This document shows, one piece after another, positions 1-6,032 of a stretch of DNA of 6,032 bases. The stretch's first letter is position 1, and each line of letters opens with the position of its first letter. The notes beneath the pieces were generated by a model, which had not been told where the DNA came from, made no database searches, and was given only the letters and a program-made list of their open reading frames with translations. The stretch is taken from assembly GCA_013911625.1 (NCBI GenBank), contig JACESW010000082.1:1-6032 (forward strand). The letters are read 5' to 3'. The position numbers and the translations under genes are program-made. The stretch comes from Cryomorphaceae bacterium (lineage in GTDB: Bacteria; Bacteroidota; Bacteroidia; Flavobacteriales; Schleiferiaceae).

Positions 1-632
1 ATACCATGGTTGTTCGAAGCAACAAAAAAGCCAACAACTACAACCAAGGCATACGAGGTCGAATCAAATTTCAAGAAGATCAAATCAGTGCCGGGGACCA
101 ATTCATGGTAGTTCGAAACAACTATTTCTGGTTGCCTGAAACCTCAAAAATGGGATTCATTGCCAACGGAGAAATAGGCGAAGTGCGATCGATCCGAAAC
201 GTTCATGAGCGCTATGGGTTGACTTTTTGCGAAGCCACCGTAGTATTTGTAGACTACCCTTCAGAAGATGCTATAGATGTCATCCTCAATCTAAGCACAC
301 TAAGTTCTGAAGGTCCTGCCCTGAGCAGTGCACAGAGCAACTCATTGTATGAGCAAATGCTCGCGAAATTCTCTTACCTCAGCTCAAAGAAAAAGATCTA
401 CGAAGCCATAAAGAATGATCCCTACTACAATGCACTTCAGGTTAAGTTTAGCTATGTGATCACCTGTCATAAAAGTCAGGGCGGCCAGTGGGAACAGGTT
501 ATTATCGAACATCCATATCTGCCCGATGGGCCGTCACCAATCTATTACAAATGGCTCTACACGGCATTAACCAGGGCCTCTCAGAAAGCTTATTTATTGG
601 GGTTCCCTCCGGATTGGTTTGACGTATCTTAG
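1..632 (+). CDS. C-terminal part of a superfamily 1 (RecD-like/UvrD_C_2) DNA helicase, 5' end outside window
   Basis: The reading frame is open to the left edge (ACC at 3-5 precedes the first ATG at 6), so this is the end of a longer gene and the ATG at 6 is most likely internal. About 208 residues are visible, counted from that Met. The opening RSNKKANNYNQGIR resembles the start of the second RecA-like domain in RecD-type helicases. Residues about 30-63 (DQFMVVRNNYFWL, then GFIANGEIGEV) match the small beta-rich insertion of this group. Helicase motif V-like sequence is at 150-161 (YVITCHKSQGGQ) and motif VI-like sequence at 184-191 (LYTALTRA), whose Arg normally contacts ATP. These features fit an ATP-driven DNA helicase of the exonuclease V alpha/RecD2 type, common as a roughly 470-residue protein in Bacteroidota. 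Walker A and B lie off-window, so completeness and activity cannot be judged. It ends at TAG, 18 bases before the acyltransferase gene, probably in one operon. Confidence 0.85.
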   Translation, partial: TMVVRSNKKANNYNQGIRGRIKFQEDQISAGDQFMVVRNNYFWLPETSKMGFIANGEIGEVRSIRNVHERYGLTFCEATVVFVDYPSEDAIDVILNLSTLSSEGPALSSAQSNSLYEQMLAKFSYLSSKKKIYEAIKNDPYYNALQVKFSYVITCHKSQGGQWEQVIIEHPYLPDGPSPIYYKWLYTALTRASQKAYLLGFPPDWFDVS

Positions 633-650
633 CAGCCTTATCACAGTACC

Positions 651-1205
651 ATGAAATACATTATAAGTCGAGTTATTTTAGGTCTCATTGGTTGGAAAGT
701 TGTAGCCCCAGAGGAGATTAAAAAGAAGGCCAGGAATACCGTAACAATCGCCGCTCCGCATACTTCAAACTTTGATACCTTCCTCGCTCTAGGTACGTTT
801 TGGCAAATGCGTTTGCCGATGAAATTCCTCATCAAGGATTTTTACACGAATTGGTATTTCTTTGGCTTCTTTACTTGGCTAGGAGCAATTGGTGTAAACA
901 GGGAACAGCGCTCCAACTTGGTCGCCACTAGCGCGAAACTCATGAAAGAAGGCGATATCAATCTCATTGTAAGCCCTGAGGGCACTCGCAGCTATACTGA
1001 AAAATGGAAAAGCGGATTCTATTACATCGCAAAAGACGCAGGAGTAGATATAAGCCTTGGATTTGTCGATTACAAGAACAAACGGGCAGGAATCACCAAG
1101 GTCATTTCGCCAACAACTTTGGAGGAAACGAAAGCGGAATTGACCGCATTTTATAAAGACATCCAGGGCAAGTATCCTGAGAAGTTTAATACCAACATGA
1201 AGTAG
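651..1205 (+). CDS. PlsC-family 1-acylglycerol-3-phosphate acyltransferase-like protein
   Basis: The 184-residue protein carries the lysophospholipid acyltransferase signature. The catalytic H-X4-D is at His37-Asp42 in the form PHTSNFD, the variant seen in a short bacterial subfamily rather than the classic NHX4D. A block II-like GVNR is at 81-84 and the glycerophosphate-binding PEGTRS at 109-114. A hydrophobic N-terminus (about 4-20) and hydrophobic patches near 66-80 suggest peripheral or monotopic association with the inner membrane. Members move an acyl chain from acyl-ACP or acyl-CoA to a lysophospholipid or related acceptor; the acceptor here cannot be told, and ornithine- or other aminolipid synthesis is as possible as phosphatidic acid synthesis. 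The ATG at 651 fits the family length of about 180-190. No Shine-Dalgarno sequence is visible. Its TAG shares its final G with the GTG start of the next gene, which suggests translational coupling. Confidence 0.85.
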   Translation: MKYIISRVILGLIGWKVVAPEEIKKKARNTVTIAAPHTSNFDTFLALGTFWQMRLPMKFLIKDFYTNWYFFGFFTWLGAIGVNREQRSNLVATSAKLMKEGDINLIVSPEGTRSYTEKWKSGFYYIAKDAGVDISLGFVDYKNKRAGITKVISPTTLEETKAELTAFYKDIQGKYPEKFNTNMK

Positions 1206-1645
1206 TGGCTCGAGCAGCGTTACATTTTCCAGATTCGTTAACTGCAAGCATCCAACTCAAAGAACAAGAGGGTCAGGAGCTCATCTTTGATGCTGTTCGC
1301 AAAAAATGGTTGGTATGTACGCCCGAGGAATGGGTGCGACAGCACGCCGTTCAATACTTGGTCGCATTGGGATACAGTATTCACCACCTTCAAATTGAAA
1401 GTGGTTTAAAAACAGGGTTCAATTCAAAGCGCAGCGATATCATCGCCAACATTAATGGAAAACCTGAGGTGCTTGTTGAATGTAAAGCTCCAGAAGTCGC
1501 TTTGAGTCAGAAAACCTTCAATCAAGCGTTCAACTACAACAATACCATTGGAGCACCACTAATCTGGCTTACCAACGGTTTACAACATCTCTATTGGGAC
1601 TGTAAAAACAACAGACAGCTCGAGCAATTGCCTGCCAAAGTTTAA
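1205..1645 (+). CDS. Stand-alone HsdR N-terminal-domain protein (PD-(D/E)XK nuclease fold)
   Basis: The 146-residue protein matches the nuclease domain found at the N-terminus of type I restriction HsdR subunits, here without the helicase motor. It shows the family pattern FDAVRKKWLVCTPEEWVRQH (28-47), Glu65 in IESGL, then Asp78 in RSDII, Glu92 and Lys94 in VECKAP. The 14-residue Asp-to-Glu spacing is what I recall for EcoR124I HsdR. Gln107-X3-Tyr111 (QAFNY) fits the QxxxY motif of RecB-like nucleases. The catalytic set therefore looks intact. Such solitary proteins are widespread in Bacteroidota; their role is not known to me and no hsdM or hsdS is nearby. The GTG start at 1205 is chosen because the conserved LHFP segment begins only seven residues later and no other suitable start is available. 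It overlaps the upstream stop by one base, and its own TAA overlaps the opposing DUF4293 stop. Confidence 0.82.
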   Translation: MARAALHFPDSLTASIQLKEQEGQELIFDAVRKKWLVCTPEEWVRQHAVQYLVALGYSIHHLQIESGLKTGFNSKRSDIIANINGKPEVLVECKAPEVALSQKTFNQAFNYNNTIGAPLIWLTNGLQHLYWDCKNNRQLEQLPAKV

Positions 1646-2034
1646 CGCAATCGATCTAACGAACGAACCTTTGCCTCGTCTTTCTGTATGCCTTTTGAGG
1701 CCAAAAATGCCAATACAATATTGACAAACGGCACCACAACACCCCATGAGGCTGAGCCACCTTCGCCTTGAATAATCCAAATCAGTGCGCCTAGGACCAC
1801 GAGGCTGACCAACATACCCAAGCGAACGATGAGCAATTGTAGGTTGCGATTGTTGTACAAAAGAATAGACCCAGAAAACAATGCCATCGAACCCCCAAAG
1901 CCGCCAAAGGTTGATGCATTGGCCGTCGCAGCGAATGTTGCACCTTCTAAAGCGTACATAGGTAATACAAATGCTGCCAATGCGCTAAAGATTGCAGCGG
2001 CGAATAAATAAAGCGTTTGAATGCGTTGAATCAT
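1642..2034 (-). CDS. DUF4293-type small integral membrane protein
   Basis: This 130-residue protein begins MIQRIQTLYLF and ends with a charged tail, GIQKDEAKVRSLDRLR (115-130); both ends are characteristic of the DUF4293 family of Bacteroidota. Four hydrophobic segments are visible at about 7-27, 43-60, 67-89 and 98-113, which predicts a four-helix inner-membrane protein with both termini on the same, probably cytoplasmic, side. No catalytic motif is visible and the family has no established function that I know of. It is divergent from rho across a 133-bp gap; I recall the same neighbourhood in other Bacteroidota, so the linkage may be conserved. The ATG (2034-2032) gives the family's usual N-terminus directly. 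No Shine-Dalgarno sequence is seen. Its stop codon overlaps that of the convergent nuclease gene, leaving no room for a terminator between them. Confidence 0.8.
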   Translation of the reverse strand: MIQRIQTLYLFAAAIFSALAAFVLPMYALEGATFAATANASTFGGFGGSMALFSGSILLYNNRNLQLLIVRLGMLVSLVVLGALIWIIQGEGGSASWGVVVPFVNIVLAFLASKGIQKDEAKVRSLDRLR

Positions 2035-2101
2035 GGGTTAAATATTTTGACAAAGTTGAAAAAAAATCGGCTTTACCCCACCCAATATTGCGAAACTCAC
2101 T

Positions 2102-2117
2102 ATTATTGTAGAATAAT
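2102..2117. repeat. Short AT-rich inverted repeat upstream of rho
   Basis: ATTATT (2102-2107) and AATAAT (2112-2117) are perfect reverse complements around a 4-base GTAG centre. The left arm overlaps the candidate -7 box at 2101-2108, so it could be an operator, but in such AT-rich DNA a 6-bp match may be chance. Confidence 0.3.
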
Positions 2118-2122
2118 GATCG

Positions 2123-2148
2123 AAGGAAACCTACCTATCGGTTTCTTT
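2123..2148 (+). promoter_or_regulatory. Possible leader hairpin in the rho 5' untranslated region
   Basis: AAGGAAACC (2123-2131) can pair with GGTTTCTTT (2140-2148) through nine pairs, one of them G-U, around an 8-base loop TACCTATC. The stem ends 19 bases before the rho ATG and is followed by TTAC rather than a long U run, so it is a poor intrinsic terminator. Rho genes elsewhere, for example in E. coli, are controlled by attenuation in their leaders; a similar role here is inference. If transcription starts downstream of 2123 the hairpin would not be in the mRNA. Confidence 0.35.
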
Positions 2149-2167
2149 TACAATTATTCCCACACAC

Positions 2168-3634
<1,467 letters not shown>

Positions 3635-3639
3635 GTAGG

Positions 3640-3666
3640 GCCGGTTTTGATATGTCTAGAACCGGC
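3640..3666 (+). promoter_or_regulatory. Hairpin mutually exclusive with the rho terminator (possible anti-terminator)
   Basis: GCCGGTTTT (3640-3648) can pair with AGAACCGGC (3658-3666) through nine pairs, one of them G-U, around a 9-base loop. The right arm uses bases 3660-3666, which also form the left arm of the terminator at 3660-3684, so the two hairpins cannot coexist. The left arm starts only five bases after the rho stop codon, where a terminating ribosome would cover it. The arrangement resembles a translational attenuator, but the terminator stem is stronger and function is inference. The segment may instead be the remnant of a third terminator copy. Confidence 0.4.
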
Positions 3667-3691
3667 GCCCGATGGGCGCCGGTTTTTTTTT
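3660..3691 (+). terminator. Intrinsic terminator of rho
   Basis: An 11-bp perfect, very GC-rich stem, AACCGGCGCCC (3660-3670) with GGGCGCCGGTT (3674-3684), closes a GAT triloop. The T run occupies 3683-3691 (nine T). It begins 25 bases after the rho stop codon. The 5' side lacks an A run, so it should work only on the plus strand. The stem and downstream ATACCT recur at 4322-4357. Confidence 0.93.
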
Positions 3692-3697
3692 ATACCT
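3660..3697 (+). repeat. Direct repeat, copy 1 (terminator unit upstream of the outer-membrane protein gene)
   Basis: Bases 3660-3682 are identical to 4322-4344, followed by a T run (nine here, seven in copy 2) and then ATACCT in both (3692-3697 and 4352-4357). Identity beyond the hairpin and T run argues for duplication rather than convergence on a good terminator shape. Copy starts are 662 bp apart. Confidence 0.8.
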
Positions 3698-3720
3698 TAA
3701 AGGAAACAAAACCTACAACG

Positions 3721-4299
3721 ATGAAAAAAATCTTTTTACTCGCTTCACTCCTATTCGGAACATTGGGAGCACAAGCACAATCCGTGGAAGTATCGCTAGG
3801 AACAGGAGCTTTGTTAAACGGCCAGCTCAAACTAGAGGGCATGTACCATTTGGACGACATGAAAACGGTTAACCTAGAAATGCGATTGATCAACAATGAG
3901 CTTACTTCTGATGATGCGACCGTTCTAGCTGCAGCTACAGGATTCGTATTGAGCCCTGAGTTTATAATGTATTTTGACAACTCTGCGGATGATAATGAAG
4001 GTATGTATCTCGGTGCCTATGCTCGATTTAAATCCATGGCTACTTCTGGTTGGGAAGAGTTCGATGACAATTTCAATCTGGTTGCTGCAAACTTCACACA
4101 AACGGCCCTTGGTGCAGGCTTAAACCTTGGTTGGCACGGTGCCCTAGAAAACGGAATTACCGTAAGGGTTTATGCAGGTGCTGGCTACAATGCAGTGAAT
4201 ACCATTACTCACACAGATACCTATGAATCTAGCCTTTCATTGGTTTACGGAGTGCCTTTCCATGTGCGCTCGGGAATCAATATTGGATATAGATTCTAG
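3721..4299 (+). CDS. Small predicted outer-membrane beta-barrel protein, unrecognised family
   Basis: The 192-residue product starts MKKIFLLASLLFGTLGAQAQ, a clear Sec signal peptide with likely cleavage after Ala19 (AQA before Gln20), typical of Bacteroidota exports. The mature chain has alternating amphipathic segments and glycine-rich turns (GAYARFKS, ALGAGLNLGWHG, VRVYAGAGYNAV), and ends INIGYRF. The C-terminal Phe and alternating pattern match the beta-signal read by the BAM complex, so a barrel of about eight strands in the outer membrane is a reasonable guess. An acidic stretch near 86-93 (DNSADDNE) would suit an external loop. It loosely recalls DUF3575-like small barrels, but I cannot name the family. 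The frame is open from 3517, inside rho, but the ATG at 3721 is right because the signal peptide begins there. AAGGA lies about 16 bases upstream, too far for a good ribosome site. Only 29 bp separate it from the rho terminator. Confidence 0.85.
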   Translation: MKKIFLLASLLFGTLGAQAQSVEVSLGTGALLNGQLKLEGMYHLDDMKTVNLEMRLINNELTSDDATVLAAATGFVLSPEFIMYFDNSADDNEGMYLGAYARFKSMATSGWEEFDDNFNLVAANFTQTALGAGLNLGWHGALENGITVRVYAGAGYNAVNTITHTDTYESSLSLVYGVPFHVRSGINIGYRF

Positions 4300-4317
4300 A
4301 CGTTTACGAACAGAATT

Positions 4318-4351
4318 AAAAAACCGGCGCCCGATGGGCGCCGGTTTTTTT
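4318..4351. terminator. Bidirectional intrinsic terminator shared by the outer-membrane protein and ABC exporter genes
   Basis: The stem AACCGGCGCCC (4322-4332) with GGGCGCCGGTT (4336-4346) closes a GAT loop, as in the rho terminator. Here A6 (4318-4323) mirrors T7 (4345-4351), making perfect 15-base arms (4318-4332 and 4336-4350), so it can end transcripts from either side. It lies 18 bases after the upstream stop and overlaps the TAA of the leftward ABC gene (4352-4350). Confidence 0.92.
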
Positions 4352-4357
4352 ATACCT
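4322..4357 (+). repeat. Direct repeat, copy 2 (terminator unit reaching into the ABC exporter 3' end)
   Basis: This is the partner of 3660-3697. Its last bases (4352-4357) belong to the final codons of the ABC exporter on the minus strand. The same bases upstream of the outer-membrane protein gene are non-coding, which suggests that copy 2 is the original and copy 1 the derived one, though this is inference. Confidence 0.75.
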
Positions 4358-6032
4358 CGCTGGCAAATTGTTTTTCGTACAGATTGAAGTAAGCACCTTC
4401 TTTCGCAAGGAGTTCGCTGTGGTTGCCCATTTCAATCACCTTGCCCTTGTCCAATACAATGATGCGATCTGCGTGCTGTATGGTTGACAGTCTGTGAGCG
4501 ATAATCACCGAAGTTCTATCCTTGGTAAGAGCTATCAGTGCGCGTTGGATGAGTTCTTCTGTATGAGAATCAATGCTTGAAGTGGCCTCATCGAGAATCA
4601 GCACTTTTGGATTCGTAACATATGCTCTTAAAAATGCAAGAAGCTGACGCTGACCTGCAGAGAGCACACCACCGCGTTCCTGTACATTGTAGTCTAAACC
4701 TTCTGGGAGCTCTTCTATAAATTCTAATATACCTATGGCTTCAGCGGCCTTGAGCAGGACCTCGTCAGAAATGTGCTCATCGCCAAGAACGATATTGGCC
4801 CGCACCGTGTCCGAGAATAAAAAGACATCCTGAAGCACCAAGGATAGCTGCTCACGAAGGGCATGAACATTAATGTCCTTGAGCTCAACACCATCAATAG
4901 TGATTGATCCATCACTGTACGGATAGAATCCCATGAGCGCAGAAATGATGGTACTCTTTCCAGCTCCGGTAGCACCTACGATAGCGACTGTTTCTCCTCG
5001 AGCTACCTCGAAGCTCACGTCTTTGAGTATAGGCTCATCCGGATTGTAGCTAAAGTGGACGTTTTTAAAGGCAATTTCACCCTGCAGGTCCTCTATTTCA
5101 TACGTACCGTTGGGCTCAATTTCATGATTGCTGTCGAGCAGTTTAAGGACGCGTTCCGAGGCTACCATACCCATCTGTAAGGTGTTGAATCTGTCTGCCA
5201 GTTGACGCAGAGGCCTAAAGAGCATGCCAATGAAAATGATCATTGCCGTAAGTTCTCCGATCGTTACACTGCCGCCGATTGCAGCATTCATCCCGCCGTA
5301 CCAAACGGCCAAACCAATAGACATGGCGCTAAGAACTTCGATGATTGGGAAGAACAGTGCATAGTAAAAAATACTTTCAATGTTTGCCTTGCGATGACGG
5401 TCGTTAATTTCCTTGAATTTATCCATCTCCTGATCCTCACGTCCGAAGGCTTGAACTACGGACATACCGCTTAAGTGTTCTTGAACAAAGGTGTTAAGGT
5501 TACTAACCTCCGTACGTACTTTTTGAAACGCTCCTTTAATTCCACGTTGAAACCAACGGGTAGCTACAAATAGTACTGGAATCACACTTAAACTCACCAG
5601 TACCAGAACTGGATTGAAGAAGAAGAACATGGCCCCGAGCATCACCAAAATGCGGAACAAATCACCAAAAATCACCAGAATTCCTTGGGAGAAAATCTGT
5701 GATATCGTTTCAATATCGGAGACTACTCTAGTTACGAGTTGACCTATGGGTGTGCGGTCGTAAAACCCCAAACGAAAGGTTTGAAGTTTATCGTAAAGTT
5801 CTATTCGGATGTCCTTAATAATGCTTTGTCCAAGCCAATTGGCGGCATACATGAACCCGAATTGACCAAGGGCTTCAATAACCAGTAAAGAGACCAATAG
5901 AAGCATCAAGCGAATGAGCTCAGGCGCATCGTTCATCAATATTGCATCATCAATCACACTGCGAATGAGGATAGGACGAGCTGTTCCTAACCCACCCAAG
6001 GCAATGGTCAAGAAAACAGCGAAAATAAAAAG
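4350..6032 (-). CDS. ABC exporter, fused permease and ATPase (MsbA/MdlB-like), N-terminus outside window
   Basis: The frame is open to the right edge; seven more codons (LFIFAVF) precede the TTG at 6011, so the true start is off-window and perhaps 30 residues are missing. About 560 residues are visible, against about 590 for the family. Numbering from 6011: a type IV exporter membrane domain fills about 1-290, with helices near 33-55, 108-131, 134-150, 215-238 and 250-265, and a coupling-loop motif YDRTPIGQLVTRVVSDIET (84-102). The ATPase domain has Walker A GATGAGKST (346-354), Q-loop Gln394, signature LSAGQ (450-454), Walker B LILDE (471-475) with catalytic Glu475, and switch His506 in IIAHRLST. 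All catalytic residues are present. The signature context GGVLSAGQRQLLAF resembles the MdlB/YheH side of exporter pairs, so the partner may be another half-transporter, but homodimers are equally possible. Substrate is unknown: lipid, peptide or drug. It converges on the outer-membrane protein gene. Confidence 0.95.
   Translation of the reverse strand, partial: LFIFAVFLTIALGGLGTARPILIRSVIDDAILMNDAPELIRLMLLLVSLLVIEALGQFGFMYAANWLGQSIIKDIRIELYDKLQTFRLGFYDRTPIGQLVTRVVSDIETISQIFSQGILVIFGDLFRILVMLGAMFFFFNPVLVLVSLSVIPVLFVATRWFQRGIKGAFQKVRTEVSNLNTFVQEHLSGMSVVQAFGREDQEMDKFKEINDRHRKANIESIFYYALFFPIIEVLSAMSIGLAVWYGGMNAAIGGSVTIGELTAMIIFIGMLFRPLRQLADRFNTLQMGMVASERVLKLLDSNHEIEPNGTYEIEDLQGEIAFKNVHFSYNPDEPILKDVSFEVARGETVAIVGATGAGKSTIISALMGFYPYSDGSITIDGVELKDINVHALREQLSLVLQDVFLFSDTVRANIVLGDEHISDEVLLKAAEAIGILEFIEELPEGLDYNVQERGGVLSAGQRQLLAFLRAYVTNPKVLILDEATSSIDSHTEELIQRALIALTKDRTSVIIAHRLSTIQHADRIIVLDKGKVIEMGNHSELLAKEGAYFNLYEKQFASEV

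Larger units (their letters stand above)
2035..2167. promoter_or_regulatory. Divergent intergenic region between the DUF4293 gene and rho
   Basis: This 133-bp AT-rich gap must hold promoters for both genes. The Bacteroidota housekeeping promoter is roughly TTG, about 20 bp, then TAnnTTTG. On the minus strand CAACTTTG (2058-2051) matches the -7 box at five of six fixed bases, but the nearest upstream TTG is about 24 bp away, so the call is weak. On the plus strand TATTATTG (2101-2108) also matches five of six, without a properly spaced TTG. Both are candidates only. An A8 run lies at 2059-2066, and two inverted repeats lie in the rho-proximal half, listed separately. Confidence 0.45.

Noticed and set aside
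6..632. Complete small protein starting at the ATG at 6
   Set aside because: The frame is open upstream to the window edge and the sequence begins in the middle of a helicase domain, so it is a fragment of a longer gene.
879..1247. Minus-strand reading frame of 122 codons opposite the acyltransferase and nuclease genes
   Set aside because: It lies opposite two well-supported genes, has no recognisable domain, and spans their junction.
1205..1645. Remnant of a type I restriction-modification locus
   Set aside because: There is no hsdM, hsdS or HsdR motor sequence, and the small protein looks complete with its own conserved ends, as in the stand-alone family.
1625..1651. ATTGC/GCAAT inverted repeat around the convergent stop codons as a terminator
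   Set aside because: Only five pairs with a long loop and no T run on either strand; too weak to call.
1829..2011. Plus-strand 60-codon frame inside the DUF4293 gene
   Set aside because: It is the antisense shadow of a conserved membrane protein and shows no protein-like features of its own.
4650..4664. Degenerate ABC signature (LSAGQ in place of LSGGQ)
   Set aside because: The third position varies freely among functional exporters, and Walker A, catalytic Glu and switch His are all intact.
5202..5474. Plus-strand 90-codon frame opposite the ABC exporter membrane domain
   Set aside because: It is antisense to conserved exporter codons, with no domain or credible start region.
6009..6011. 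TTG at 6011 as the start of the ABC exporter
   Set aside because: The frame continues to the edge with hydrophobic residues expected for transmembrane helix 1, and the family needs about 30 more residues.

Overview
The window looks like a chromosomal, mostly housekeeping stretch from a member of the Bacteroidota, probably a Flavobacteriales relative. Four things point there: a Rho factor with a long Lys/His/Asn-rich linker after its N-terminal domain, a DUF4293-type membrane protein divergent from rho, a stand-alone HsdR N-terminal-domain protein, and a small outer-membrane protein whose signal peptide ends AQA before Gln. Most starts lack a clear Shine-Dalgarno sequence, which is usual in this phylum. 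Placement below phylum is inference; no rRNA or marker search was possible.

Layout. Positions 1-1645 (+) hold a tightly packed row of three genes: the C-terminal part of a superfamily 1 (RecD-like) helicase cut by the window edge, a PlsC-family acyltransferase, and a stand-alone PD-(D/E)XK nuclease-domain protein whose GTG start overlaps the acyltransferase stop codon by one base. This row meets the leftward DUF4293 gene (1642-2034) tail to tail, the two stop codons sharing one TTAA. A 133-bp divergent gap (2035-2167) separates DUF4293 from rho (2168-3634, +). Downstream of rho lie an intrinsic terminator, a small predicted beta-barrel outer-membrane protein gene (3721-4299, +) and a second, nearly identical terminator. 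That second terminator is also the terminator of the convergent ABC exporter gene (4350-6032, -), whose N-terminus lies beyond the window.

The genes do not form one obvious pathway, and I see no defence island, CRISPR array, transposon, tRNA or rRNA. The most unusual structure is around the outer-membrane protein gene. It sits between two copies of the same 36-38 bp terminator unit, with sequence identity running past the hairpin. Just after the rho stop codon, a third partial copy could form a hairpin that competes with the first terminator. With only 29 bp between that terminator and the start codon, the gene has no room for an ordinary promoter of its own. Together these suggest terminator duplication and possible attenuation control at the rho 3' end.

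Every stretch of more than about 300 bases is coding.
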